Assembly: GCA_934525675.1 (NCBI GenBank)
Contig: CAKSZH010000012.1
Coordinates: forward strand, 25,050-89,049
Direction: 5' to 3'
Length of the DNA: 64,000 nucleotides
Source of the DNA: an uncultured Eubacteriales bacterium
GTDB lineage: Bacteria; Bacillota; Clostridia; Oscillospirales; CAG-272
Program-made: the position numbers and the translations under genes
Shown here: in pieces, positions 43,207 to 51,136 of the stretch
Position numbering within the stretch: position 1 is the first letter of the stretch
How the letters are laid out: each line of letters opens with the position of its first letter
The notes under the pieces: model-generated
The model's input: the letters and a program-made list of their open reading frames with translations, nothing else
Told to the model about the DNA's origin: nothing
Databases searched by the model: none

Positions 43207-44075
43207 AACGAATTGCGCTTATCACAAATTTCAACATAGCGGAGAAAGCGTCCGCCGCCATGCGTGTGGCATCGGTCCTCGGCGAATACGATTGCGAATT
43301 GCTCGCCGCCGCTTTCAACCGGGAACGGATTGCTAGGCAGAAGCAGAAGGCGCGCTTTACGTATCTGTCGGTAGATGACCTCTATGCCAAGGCGGACGTT
43401 GTGATCGTGCTCGGCGGGGACGGTTCAATTCTGGAGGCGGCAAGACGGTCCGCCAAGCGGGAAACGCCGATCCTCGGTATCAATCTCGGCAGACTCGGTT
43501 ATATGGCGGAGCTGGAAATGTCAGAGCTTTCGCTGCTCTCGCACCTGTTTGACGGGGAATATGAACTGGAGGAGCGGTCCATGCTGCTTGTCCGGGTTCT
43601 CGGAAATGATAAAAGCGAACGGTTTTCCTCTTATGCGCTCAACGAAGCGGTGATTACCAACGGTTCCGTTGCGCGGATCATTGATCTTGAGATGTCCGAG
43701 GGCGGAATTCCCGTGACGAATTACCGGGCGGACGGACTGATCGTTGCGACGCCGACCGGTTCCACCGCGTATTCGCTTTCCGCCGGCGGACCGATTGCGG
43801 ATCCGCGCCTGCGCTGTTTCTGTGTTACGCCGATTTGTCCCCATTCGCTCTCCGCACGTCCGCTCATTTTTCCGGACGAAGCGGTCCTCGAAATCAAGAA
43901 TGTCTGCCAGCGGGAGAAATCGCTCTTCCTGGCCGTGGACGGCAGAGTCAATTTTGAACTGTTCCGCGGGAATGTCGTGGAGATCCGTCGTTCCGCGTCC
44001 GCAACCAAACTGATCCGGTTCCGCAAGTGCGGCTTCTATAACCGTCTGCGGGACAAAATGGCTGATGTCAAGTAA
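43203..44075 (+). CDS. nadK: NAD kinase
   Basis: Makes NADP from NAD, 290 residues from ATG 43203 inside an ATGA overlap with tlyA; the frame open upstream to 43122 is inside tlyA. Motifs: LGGDGSILEAARR (GGDG 71-74), GINLGRLGYMAELE and the substrate loop VATPTGSTAYSLSAGGPIADP. AAAGGATGTCGGAAAGAA precedes the start. Confidence 0.95.
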   Translation: MKRIALITNFNIAEKASAAMRVASVLGEYDCELLAAAFNRERIARQKQKARFTYLSVDDLYAKADVVIVLGGDGSILEAARRSAKRETPILGINLGRLGYMAELEMSELSLLSHLFDGEYELEERSMLLVRVLGNDKSERFSSYALNEAVITNGSVARIIDLEMSEGGIPVTNYRADGLIVATPTGSTAYSLSAGGPIADPRLRCFCVTPICPHSLSARPLIFPDEAVLEIKNVCQREKSLFLAVDGRVNFELFRGNVVEIRRSASATKLIRFRKCGFYNRLRDKMADVK

Positions 44076-44117
44076 AAAGACGGATGCCTTGCAAAGAGTA
44101 AAAAGGATGGTACATAT

Positions 44118-44573
44118 ATGAAGAAGGACAGACAGTCTATGATTCTCGATCTTGTAGCGGAAGAAGAGATCGGGACGCAGGATGAACTGATTGCGGGGCT
44201 GAGAGCACACGGATTTGCGGTGACGCAGGCAACGATTTCCCGGGATATCCGGGAGCTCAAGCTGAGTAAGGTTTCTACGGGTAACGGAACGTATCGTTAC
44301 GTTGCACCGCACTATGCGGACCATACCGACGGGGTGGGCTTTCGTTCCATGCTCGCGGGCGCGGTGCGCTCGATCGTGTCGGCACAGAATATCATTGTTC
44401 TGCGTACCAATTCAGGGTTGGCTCAGCCGGTTGCGCTCGGTATTGATAATCTCGGCCTTCCCGAAATACTCGGCTGCGTCGCAGGAGACGATACCGTAAT
44501 TGCGGTGGCTCGCGACACGGAAACCGCCGCCGAAACGGCGGTGCGACTCCGTGAGATTCTCAAATCTGTCTGA
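44118..44573 (+). CDS. argR: Arginine repressor ArgR/AhrC
   Basis: 151 residues. Winged-helix DNA-binding domain (DELIAGLRAHGFAVTQATISRDIRELKLSK, with S-R in the recognition helix) and a C-terminal oligomerisation/arginine domain (LRTNSGLAQPVALGIDNLGL, GCVAGDDTVIAVARD). Binds ARG boxes when arginine is present. AAAAGGATGGTACATAT precedes ATG 44118. argS lies 2.4 kb downstream. Standard position before recN. Confidence 0.95.
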   Translation: MKKDRQSMILDLVAEEEIGTQDELIAGLRAHGFAVTQATISRDIRELKLSKVSTGNGTYRYVAPHYADHTDGVGFRSMLAGAVRSIVSAQNIIVLRTNSGLAQPVALGIDNLGLPEILGCVAGDDTVIAVARDTETAAETAVRLREILKSV

Positions 44574-44719
44574 CGGTTCGTGTTTTTTCAATCCGTCCGA
44601 CAATTTTTGACGGATAACGAAAGTTGTTCAGTATCTGCTTACCCGGTAATTGATGATACCGCAAAGCTGCGCTGATTTACTTGACCAATACTTGTCATAT
44701 CGTGAAGAGGAGGGGGATT

Positions 44720-46390
44720 ATGCTCCGGTCATTACACATTGAGAATATTGCCGTTATCCGGAGAGCCGACCTGACCTTTTCGGATGGACTGACCGTTCTC
44801 ACGGGCGAGACAGGCGCCGGTAAATCCGTCCTGATCGACAGCATCGGATTCCTTATGGGCGGAAAGGTCACAAAAGAACTGATCCGTACCGGAGAAAGTC
44901 AGGCAACGGTAAGCGGCGTGTTTACCGATGTCGGCGAGGCTGCCGAAGCCGTTGCAAAACAGAACGGGTTTGACGCGGAGGAGGGGGAGTTCCTTCTCCA
45001 GAGGACCATTACGTCGGACGGGCGCTCCGCGGCGCGCATCAACGGCAGGCCCGTGACGCTCTCTATGCTCCGTGAGATCGGCGGCAGTATGATAGCCATT
45101 CACGGTCAGCATGACAGTCTCCGTCTGATCCGCCCGGAGGAGCAGCTTGCGGCGCTTGACCGCTTTGCTTCAGACGATACGGAGCTTGCCGCGTATCGGA
45201 ACGTATATGAAAAGCTTTGTGCCGTAACGGGCGAGATCGGGCGGCTTCGTCAGGCGGAAAGCGAACGTGCGCGGCTGACCGAAATTCTGCAATTTCAGAT
45301 CAAAGACATCGACGGAAAGAAGTTGAAGCCCGGTGAAGAAGAACTTCTGCTCGCGGAGCGGGACAAGCTCCGGGGACTTGATAAGATCGTCAGACAGGTG
45401 GGACTTACCTGCAAGCTGCTCACCGACCACGAGCAGGGAAATGCCGCTCTTCTTTTGGAACGCGCCGCCGCGTCGGTCGCTGCCATCGGGCAGACTGTCC
45501 CGGAGGCGGCGGAAATTGCCGAAAAGCTGAAAACGCTACGGTATGAGGTGGTTGATCTCTCCGAGCGGTCAAGAGAACTGATCCCCGATGTGGACGGTGA
45601 CCCATCAGAACGCCTTGACCGCATTGAAGGCAGGCTGGATGCCATCGGACGGCTCAAAAAGAAATACGGAGCGACCGTAGAAGAGATCCTCGCGTTCCGG
45701 CGCGATGCGGCGGCAAGACTGGCGGAGCTGGAGCATTCCGACGAGCGTATGGCGGATCTTTCCGCCGAAGAGAAACGGCTCTCGGCAGAAGCTAAAAGTG
45801 CCGCGCTCTCGCTGACAAAAAAGCGTACCGAAGCCGCAAGGACCGTATCCCGGCGCGTTGTGGAAACGCTTACGTTTCTCGATATGCCCAAGGTACGGTT
45901 TGAGATTTCGGTTACCCAACAGGAACTGACCGCGGACGGCGGAGACCGTGTGGAATTCTTGCTTGCCGCAAACGCAGGCGAGCCGCTTCTTTCCATGTCA
46001 CGGATCGCGTCGGGCGGGGAACTTTCCCGCATTATGCTTGCACTTTCCGATGTTCTGAACGACGTCGGCGGCGTGTCGACGGTCATCTATGATGAGATTG
46101 ATACCGGTATTTCCGGCAGCACCTCCAGACGGGTCGGAATCAAACTGAAAGAAACCGCAAAACGGGTGCAGACGTTCTCGGTGACCCATTCCGCTCAGAT
46201 TGCCTCGCTTGCGGATTTCCATTTTTTCATCTCAAAAGCGGAAACGAACGGCAGAACCGAAACCGCCGTGCGCGAGCTTTGCGAAGAGGAACGCGTTGCC
46301 GAGATTTCGAGAATCCTGGGCGGGCTCACGATCACCGACGCTCAGCGGACGGCGGCACGGGAAATGATTGAAGAAGGGAAGTCATTATAA
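44720..46390 (+). CDS. recN: DNA repair protein RecN
   Basis: SMC-like repair ATPase of 556 residues from ATG 44720 (GAGGAGGGGGATT upstream; an in-frame ATG at 44681 has none). Head: LTGETGAGKSVLIDSIGFLMGG (Walker A 29-36), then coiled-coil arms (about 160-370) and a C-terminal head with SGGELSRIMLAL and VIYDEIDTGISG. A 146-base spacer before it contains a hairpin (ATCCGTC/GACGGAT) without a T run. Its stop shares a base with the next start (TAATG). Confidence 0.96.
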   Translation: MLRSLHIENIAVIRRADLTFSDGLTVLTGETGAGKSVLIDSIGFLMGGKVTKELIRTGESQATVSGVFTDVGEAAEAVAKQNGFDAEEGEFLLQRTITSDGRSAARINGRPVTLSMLREIGGSMIAIHGQHDSLRLIRPEEQLAALDRFASDDTELAAYRNVYEKLCAVTGEIGRLRQAESERARLTEILQFQIKDIDGKKLKPGEEELLLAERDKLRGLDKIVRQVGLTCKLLTDHEQGNAALLLERAAASVAAIGQTVPEAAEIAEKLKTLRYEVVDLSERSRELIPDVDGDPSERLDRIEGRLDAIGRLKKKYGATVEEILAFRRDAAARLAELEHSDERMADLSAEEKRLSAEAKSAALSLTKKRTEAARTVSRRVVETLTFLDMPKVRFEISVTQQELTADGGDRVEFLLAANAGEPLLSMSRIASGGELSRIMLALSDVLNDVGGVSTVIYDEIDTGISGSTSRRVGIKLKETAKRVQTFSVTHSAQIASLADFHFFISKAETNGRTETAVRELCEEERVAEISRILGGLTITDAQRTAAREMIEEGKSL

Positions 46391-46899
46391 TGTCGGACAA
46401 GAACGGCAAGAAAGGAAAAGAGAAAAAACTGCGTACCAACGCCATGCGGATGCTGGACGCGGCAAAGATTCCGTATGAGGAACTGGAATACGAGGTGGAC
46501 GAAGACGATCTGTCCGGTGTCCATATCGCGAAAGAATTGAATTTTCCGCCCGAACGGATGTTCAAAACGCTGGTCGCCAAGGGAGATAAAACCGGTGTCG
46601 TGGTGTTTTGCATTCCGGTTGCCGAGGAGATCGACCTCAAGGTTGCCGCGGCGGTGACCGGAAACAAGAGGATCGAATTGATCCCGGTCAAGGATCTGCT
46701 CGGACTGACCGGATATATCCGGGGAGGTTGTTCGCCGATCGGAATGAAGAAAAAATATCCGACCTGGTTTGACGAGTCGGTCAGGAATTTCGATCGGGTA
46801 ACCGTCAGCGCGGGAGTCCGTGGAGCACAACTGTTGCTGGACGCAGACAAACTGCTTGCGTTTACCGACGCGTCGGTTGCGGCACTGATCCGTCGCTGA
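46390..46899 (+). CDS. ybaK: YbaK-type aminoacyl-tRNA deacylase
   Basis: 169 residues, Cys-tRNA(Pro)/editing-domain family. Marks: LRTNAMRMLDAAKIPYEELEY, VHIAKELNFPPERMFKTLVAKGD, KVAAAVTGNKRIELIP, GYIRGGCSPIGMKKKYPTWFDES. It removes Cys or Ala wrongly attached to tRNA(Pro). Coupled by TAATG to recN and upstream of argS, so two tRNA-charging genes adjoin. Confidence 0.92.
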   Translation: MSDKNGKKGKEKKLRTNAMRMLDAAKIPYEELEYEVDEDDLSGVHIAKELNFPPERMFKTLVAKGDKTGVVVFCIPVAEEIDLKVAAAVTGNKRIELIPVKDLLGLTGYIRGGCSPIGMKKKYPTWFDESVRNFDRVTVSAGVRGAQLLLDADKLLAFTDASVAALIRR

Positions 46900-46934
46900 C
46901 GACAAGCGAAATGCCGGAAAATAAACATTCACTC

Positions 46935-46963
46935 TTGCAAATGGATGATACTTGCGATATAAT
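46935..46963 (+). promoter_or_regulatory. Promoter for argS
   Basis: TTGCAA (46935-46940), 17 bases, TATAAT (46958-46963). Only 30 bases from the start codon, so no room for a T-box leader. Confidence 0.8.
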
Positions 46964-46993
46964 GGACAATAGTTTATGTAAAGAGGACACGAT

Positions 46994-48730
46994 ATGCAAA
47001 AAATCAACGAATTGATCGCGCAGTCGATTCTGGACGCGCTGAAAAAGATCGCTCCGGACAGCGGACTTGATGAAAAAGAGATCGTCGGGATGCTTGAATA
47101 CCCTCCCGATCCCGCAATGGGGGATGTCGCACTCCCTTGTTTTCGCCTCAGCCGCTCGCTTCACCGTTCTCCCGTACAGATTGCGGACGCGCTCGCAAAG
47201 GACTTTTCCTGTGAATGCGTCGGGAGAGCCGCGGCGGTCAACGGATATTTCAATCTGTACCTGTCCGACGAATATCTTGCGGGGACAGTTGTTCCCGAGA
47301 TTCTGGAAAAGGGTGACCGCTACGGTTCCTCCGACATCGGAGAAGGCAAGGAGGTTGTGCTGGACTACTCCTCCCCGAATGTTGCAAAGCCCTTTCACAT
47401 CGGGCACCTCGGCACGACCGTTATCGGGCATTCGCTCAAAATGCTTCATGAATTTGCCGGTTACCATTGCACCGGTATCAATTACCTCGGTGACTGGGGC
47501 ACCCAGTTCGGCAAGATGATCGTTGCCTACCGCAAGTGGGGCAACCGCGAGGAGATTGAGCGCGGCGGCGTCGATAAACTGGTGGAGTTGTACGTCCGCA
47601 TCAACAACGAGATCAAAGGCGACCCCGAAAAGGGAATTCCGGAAAACAAAGCGCTTGCCGATGAAGCAAGAGCGGAGTTTCACAAGCTGGAGACCGGCGA
47701 CGAGGAGAATCTCAAGCTGTGGAAATGGTTTGTAGACCTCAGCATGGTCGAGTATCAGAAGACCTATCGCCAGCTGGGCATCACATTCGACAGTTACAAG
47801 GGCGAGAGCTTCTACACCGACAAAATGCCTGCGCAGGTGGAGATTCTGCGTCAGAAGGGGCTGCTCAAGATCGACCAGGGCGCGTCCATCGTGGATCTTT
47901 CCGCGTACAACATGCCTCCCTGCCTGATCCTCAAAGCGGACGGTTCCACGCTGTATCCGACGCGCGACATTGCCGCCGCCGTATACCGTAAGAACACCTA
48001 CCATTTCGACAAGTGTATCTATGTGACGAGCGCACAGCAGTGCCTGCATTTCAGACAGTGGTTCAAGGTCGTGGAGCTGATGGGCTATGACTGGTACAAC
48101 GAGCTGGTTCACGTCCCTTACGGAACGGTCAGTCTCAACGGCGCAAAGCTCGCAACGCGTACCGGCAACGTCGTCCTGCTCAAGGATCTGTTTGCGACGG
48201 CAATCGAAAAGGTCAAGGAGATCATGGAGACCAAGTCGCCGGATCTTGAAAACAAGGACGAGGTCGCGGAAGCCGTCGGTGTCGGTGCCGTGGTGTTCTA
48301 CTACCTGTCGAGCAACCGCATGAACGATATTGATTTTGTCATGGATGATGCATTGAATTTCGACGGGAACACGGGACCCTACGTCCAGTACACCTACGCG
48401 CGTGCCTGCTCACTTCTTTCCAAGAGCGGCGGATATGACGATACCAAACCCGTAAAGATTACAGCACCCGAAGAGAGCGCACTGGTCAAAACGCTTGCAA
48501 AATTCGGGGAAAAGGTGCTCGCCGCACTGGATTCCTATGAGCCGTCCGTCATTACCAGATACATTCTGGAGGTCGTGGGTGCGTTCAACCGTTTCTATCA
48601 TAACTGCCCGATCCTCTCCTCGGAGGACGAAGAGATCCGCAACAGCCGGATCAAACTGACCGCCGCCGCAAAGACGGTGCTCGGAAACGCGTTCGGGCTG
48701 ATTTGCTTAAAGAAAACCGAAAAAATTTAA
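46994..48730 (+). CDS. argS: Arginyl-tRNA synthetase
   Basis: Class I synthetase of 578 residues. N-terminal Add1 domain, then the HIGH signature in SSPNVAKPFHIGHLGTTVIG, KADGSTLYPTRDIAAAVYR, and the arginine-type replacement of KMSKS (GAKLATRTGNVVLLKDL). The C-terminal anticodon-binding bundle ends FGLICLKKTEKI. AAAGAGGACACGAT precedes ATG 46994. yebC follows after 27 bases. Confidence 0.96.
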   Translation: MQKINELIAQSILDALKKIAPDSGLDEKEIVGMLEYPPDPAMGDVALPCFRLSRSLHRSPVQIADALAKDFSCECVGRAAAVNGYFNLYLSDEYLAGTVVPEILEKGDRYGSSDIGEGKEVVLDYSSPNVAKPFHIGHLGTTVIGHSLKMLHEFAGYHCTGINYLGDWGTQFGKMIVAYRKWGNREEIERGGVDKLVELYVRINNEIKGDPEKGIPENKALADEARAEFHKLETGDEENLKLWKWFVDLSMVEYQKTYRQLGITFDSYKGESFYTDKMPAQVEILRQKGLLKIDQGASIVDLSAYNMPPCLILKADGSTLYPTRDIAAAVYRKNTYHFDKCIYVTSAQQCLHFRQWFKVVELMGYDWYNELVHVPYGTVSLNGAKLATRTGNVVLLKDLFATAIEKVKEIMETKSPDLENKDEVAEAVGVGAVVFYYLSSNRMNDIDFVMDDALNFDGNTGPYVQYTYARACSLLSKSGGYDDTKPVKITAPEESALVKTLAKFGEKVLAALDSYEPSVITRYILEVVGAFNRFYHNCPILSSEDEEIRNSRIKLTAAAKTVLGNAFGLICLKKTEKI

Positions 48731-48757
48731 CTTATGAGAGTTGTGAGGTAAAAGAGT

Positions 48758-49495
48758 ATGTCCGGACATAGCAAATGGGCGAATATCAAGCACAAAAAAG
48801 AAAAAACCGACGCACAGCGCGGTAAGATTTTTACCAAAATCGGTAAGGAGATTACCGTGGCGGTCAAGGAGGGCGGCGGAGATCCCGTTTCCAACTCCAA
48901 ACTGCGTGACCTGATCCAGAAGGCAAAGGACAACAATGTCCCGAACGACAACATCGAGCGCACCATCAAGAAGGCGCTCGGAGGGACCGGAGAGGTTTAC
49001 GAAGAGATCGTTTACGAAGGCTACGGACCCGGCGGTGTCGCCGTTATCATCAACGCGACCACCGATAACCGCAACCGTACCGCGGGTAACATTCGTGCGG
49101 CATTTTCCAAGTATCACGGCAACATGGGGCAGACCGGTTGTGTCAGCTATCTGTTTACCGACAAGGGCGAGATCATCATTTCCAACGAGGACGGCGATAT
49201 CGACGAGGATAAGCTGATGGAAGCGGCGCTCGAAGCCGGCGCGGAGGATTTTGTTTCCGACGGCGACGTGTTCACGATTTACACCGAGCCGGACGACCTC
49301 TACGGAATCAAGGAAGACCTGGAAAAAGCAGGATACACGATTGCATCTGCCGAGAAGACCAAGTTGCCCTCCACTTGGACGACGCTGGTCGCGGAAGAGG
49401 ACCGCAAGTTCATGGGTCTGCTCGTCGAAAAGCTGGAAGATGACGACGACGTTATGGACGTGTTCCACAACTGGGAAAACAGCGACGAGGAATAA
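48758..49495 (+). CDS. YebC/PmpR family protein
   Basis: 245 residues of a highly conserved three-domain family: SGHSKWANIKHKKEKTDAQR at the start, NNVPNDNIERTIKKALGG, YEGYGPGGVAVIINATTDN and NRTAGNIRAAFSKYHGNM. Long regarded as transcription regulators; members of the family are now also linked to translation of proline-rich stretches. GAGAGTTGTGAGGTAAAAGAGT precedes ATG 48758. Probably cotranscribed with argS. Confidence 0.95.
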   Translation: MSGHSKWANIKHKKEKTDAQRGKIFTKIGKEITVAVKEGGGDPVSNSKLRDLIQKAKDNNVPNDNIERTIKKALGGTGEVYEEIVYEGYGPGGVAVIINATTDNRNRTAGNIRAAFSKYHGNMGQTGCVSYLFTDKGEIIISNEDGDIDEDKLMEAALEAGAEDFVSDGDVFTIYTEPDDLYGIKEDLEKAGYTIASAEKTKLPSTWTTLVAEEDRKFMGLLVEKLEDDDDVMDVFHNWENSDEE

Positions 49496-49502
49496 TTATC
49501 TT

Positions 49503-49539
49503 GCGGGTCAGCCGATATCCGAGTGTTCGGCTGACCCGC
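49503..49539 (+). terminator. Stem-loop after yebC
   Basis: 13-base-pair stem (49503-49515 with 49527-49539) without a clean T run, so termination may be partial. Confidence 0.55.
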
Positions 49540-49582
49540 TGTGAAATTCCGACAAAAACGAAAAGATTTTCACGGAAAACTA

Positions 49583-49611
49583 TTGACAAACAGAAGGGAA
49601 TCGGGTATAAT
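49583..49611 (+). promoter_or_regulatory. Promoter for tRNA-Thr
   Basis: TTGACA (49583-49588), 17 bases, TATAAT (49606-49611): perfect consensus 46 bases before the tRNA. Confidence 0.88.
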
Positions 49612-49657
49612 AATCACGTTCGCGTGACGGGAAACCGCGGCGAATGAAGCAATATTT

Positions 49658-49733
49658 GCTGGTGTGGCTCAGTTGGTAGAGCAGCTGATTCGTAATCAGC
49701 AGGTCGCCGGTTCAAGTCCGGCCACCAGCTCCA
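49658..49733 (+). tRNA. tRNA-Thr (anticodon CGT)
   Basis: 76 bases including an encoded CCA. Acceptor GCTGGTG pairs with CACCAGC, the D arm has GGCTCAGTTGGTAGAGC, the anticodon arm is GCTGA-TTCGTAA-TCAGC with CGT, and the T arm has GGTTCAAGTCC. It reads ACG codons. Its 3' part is duplicated 153 bases downstream. Confidence 0.97.
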
Positions 49734-49823
49734 GAAGAGAGGTCAGAATGACCTCTCTTTTTTGTGTATCCGGCGACCTGCGTGATTCCTCATCCTGTTT
49801 TTGCCTCCGGCAAAAACGATTCG
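49697..49823 (+). repeat. Tandem duplication, copy 1: tRNA-Thr 3' part, terminator and trailer
   Basis: 127 bases starting inside the tRNA anticodon stem and running through the T arm, CCA and terminator into the trailer. It is repeated with about 90 percent identity at 49850-49976. The trailer includes an inverted copy of part of the tRNA (49770-49787 against 49694-49710) and a direct copy of GATTCGTAAT (49687-49696 and 49818-49827). Confidence 0.9.
49736..49763 (+). terminator. Terminator after tRNA-Thr
   Basis: AGAGAGGTCA / TGACCTCTCT stem with GAA loop and six T. Confidence 0.92.
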
Positions 49824-49849
49824 TAATTTTCCGCTTCGCGGCAATGTTC

Positions 49850-49976
49850 CAGCAGTCGCCGGTCGGGGGCCGGCCACCAGCTCCAAAAGAGAGGTCAGAA
49901 TGACCTCTCTTTTTTTGTGTATCCGGCGACCTGCGTGATTTCTCATCATGTTTTTGCCTTCGGAAAAAACGATTCG
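49850..49976 (+). repeat. Tandem duplication, copy 2: degenerate tRNA-Thr 3' part and terminator
   Basis: Copy of 49697-49823. The acceptor end with CCA is exact, but the T loop has lost TTCAAG (reads GGTCGGGGGCCGG), so it cannot be a working tRNA. The antisense frames over both copies give the spurious 'LELVAGLEPATC' peptide known from tRNA shadows. Confidence 0.9.
49888..49917 (+). terminator. Second copy of the tRNA-Thr terminator
   Basis: Same stem as the first (49888-49897 with 49901-49910) with seven T. Confidence 0.88.
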
Positions 49977-50023
49977 AGTCACCCGCCACCCAATTAGGGC
50001 GACGCGATAAAATGTGATTACTA

Positions 50024-50881
50024 TCAGTCCAATACCAAACAATCACCCGCGTCCGTCAGTTCGCGAATGCACGGGTGTTCCTCGCCTTGCCGGTTGGGAG
50101 AGTGGTAGATCAGGGCAAGCGAATTTGTACCGATTTTGCGAAAGATCATGCCGTGACCGCCGTCGTTTGTAATCAGCGGAGGAAGGTGAATAAAATGTCC
50201 GTCAAGCTTCCCGTTGTCGGAACGCGCGACGCACTGGGCATATTGCCCCTGGATTGATGTAGACCAGATGAGAAGCAGTTCTCCGGTTTGGGTACAAAAG
50301 AGAAAGGGGCCGTCCGTGATATAATGTTTACCCGCCGGCTTTTTATCTGGCCAATCGGGTGAAGAGCCGCTGAACAGATACACGGGATCTCCGACAGAGT
50401 GCGTCAGATCTTCCGATAGACGGAGATAACAGATTGTACCATCGACGACTTGTGTGTGCTCATGGCAGAACACGAGATACGGTTCCCCGTTGTCGGAAAG
50501 GTATAGCGTTCCGTCAAGACATTCCCAGTCTTTTGGAGTGACTGCACCATCGGAATGCGGCAGGAAAGGTCCCATCGGCGATTCGGACACAAGAATATAT
50601 ACACCACGCAGATTATTGTCCTGTGTAAAAGTTGCAAACATGTAGTATTTTCCACGGTATTTGTGAACTTCAGGCGCCCAGTTTACCTGACGGTTCAAGC
50701 CGAACTTTACGGAATCAAAACACTGGATCGGGTCACTCCATTCTTGAAGGTCGGCAGAGGTATACACGTCAAAACCGCCGGTATAGGTACCAAACCATTG
50801 TGGTCTGGTTCCATAGAGATAGTAAATTCCGTCCGCGGACAGGATGAACGGATCGCGGATGTTGATCTTGGCTAATCGCAT
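50024..50881 (-). CDS. Glycoside hydrolase family 43 protein
   Basis: 285 residues of the five-blade beta-propeller, with no signal peptide, so it acts inside the cell. Blade motifs: NIRDPFIL (catalytic base Asp near 10), VNWAPEVHKYRGKYYMF, WECLDGTLYLSDNGEPYLVF, YITDGPFLF and NDGGHGMIFRK. The usual general-acid segment E-G-P reads T-D-G-P, a pattern I recall from one common group of GH43 sequences. Likely substrates are arabinose- or xylose-containing oligosaccharides taken up by the cell. AAAGGGATTTTAA precedes ATG 50881. Single gene with its own promoter. Confidence 0.88.
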   Translation of the reverse strand: MRLAKINIRDPFILSADGIYYLYGTRPQWFGTYTGGFDVYTSADLQEWSDPIQCFDSVKFGLNRQVNWAPEVHKYRGKYYMFATFTQDNNLRGVYILVSESPMGPFLPHSDGAVTPKDWECLDGTLYLSDNGEPYLVFCHEHTQVVDGTICYLRLSEDLTHSVGDPVYLFSGSSPDWPDKKPAGKHYITDGPFLFCTQTGELLLIWSTSIQGQYAQCVARSDNGKLDGHFIHLPPLITNDGGHGMIFRKIGTNSLALIYHSPNRQGEEHPCIRELTDAGDCLVLD

Positions 50882-50913
50882 TTAAAATCCCTTTCTGTTT
50901 GGTATATGCATCC

Positions 50914-50942
50914 ATTATAAACCAATCCCGTGAATTTGTCAA
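50914..50942 (-). promoter_or_regulatory. Promoter for the GH43 gene
   Basis: Minus strand TTGACA (50937-50942), 17 bases, TATAAT (50914-50919): perfect consensus. Confidence 0.85.
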
Positions 50943-51038
50943 TCTGTGACCATTTGTCATCTTGCGTTTACGGCATTTGAGAAACAGTCCGATTTTTATA
51001 CAATTGACAATATTCGGATAAATGTCACAAAAATCCGG

Positions 51039-51067
51039 TTGACAAACCTGTTCGATTTGATTATAAT
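51039..51067 (+). promoter_or_regulatory. Promoter for the MATE transporter
   Basis: TTGACA (51039-51044), 17 bases, TATAAT (51062-51067): perfect consensus. Confidence 0.85.
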
Positions 51068-51136
51068 ACGGACGTCGGGGAAATGTGCCGGATTGGGTCA
51101 ATTCCCACGAAGTCTGCCGCGGGAGGGATGTCTGTG

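Noticed and set aside
46900..46993. T-box leader for argS
   Set aside because: A strong promoter ends only about 30 bases before the start codon, leaving no room for a T-box.
49664..50046. Frames overlapping tRNA-Thr and its repeat on both strands
   Set aside because: Products such as ELVAGLEPATC are well-known artefacts of translating tRNA genes in antisense. The region is explained by the tRNA, terminators and duplication.
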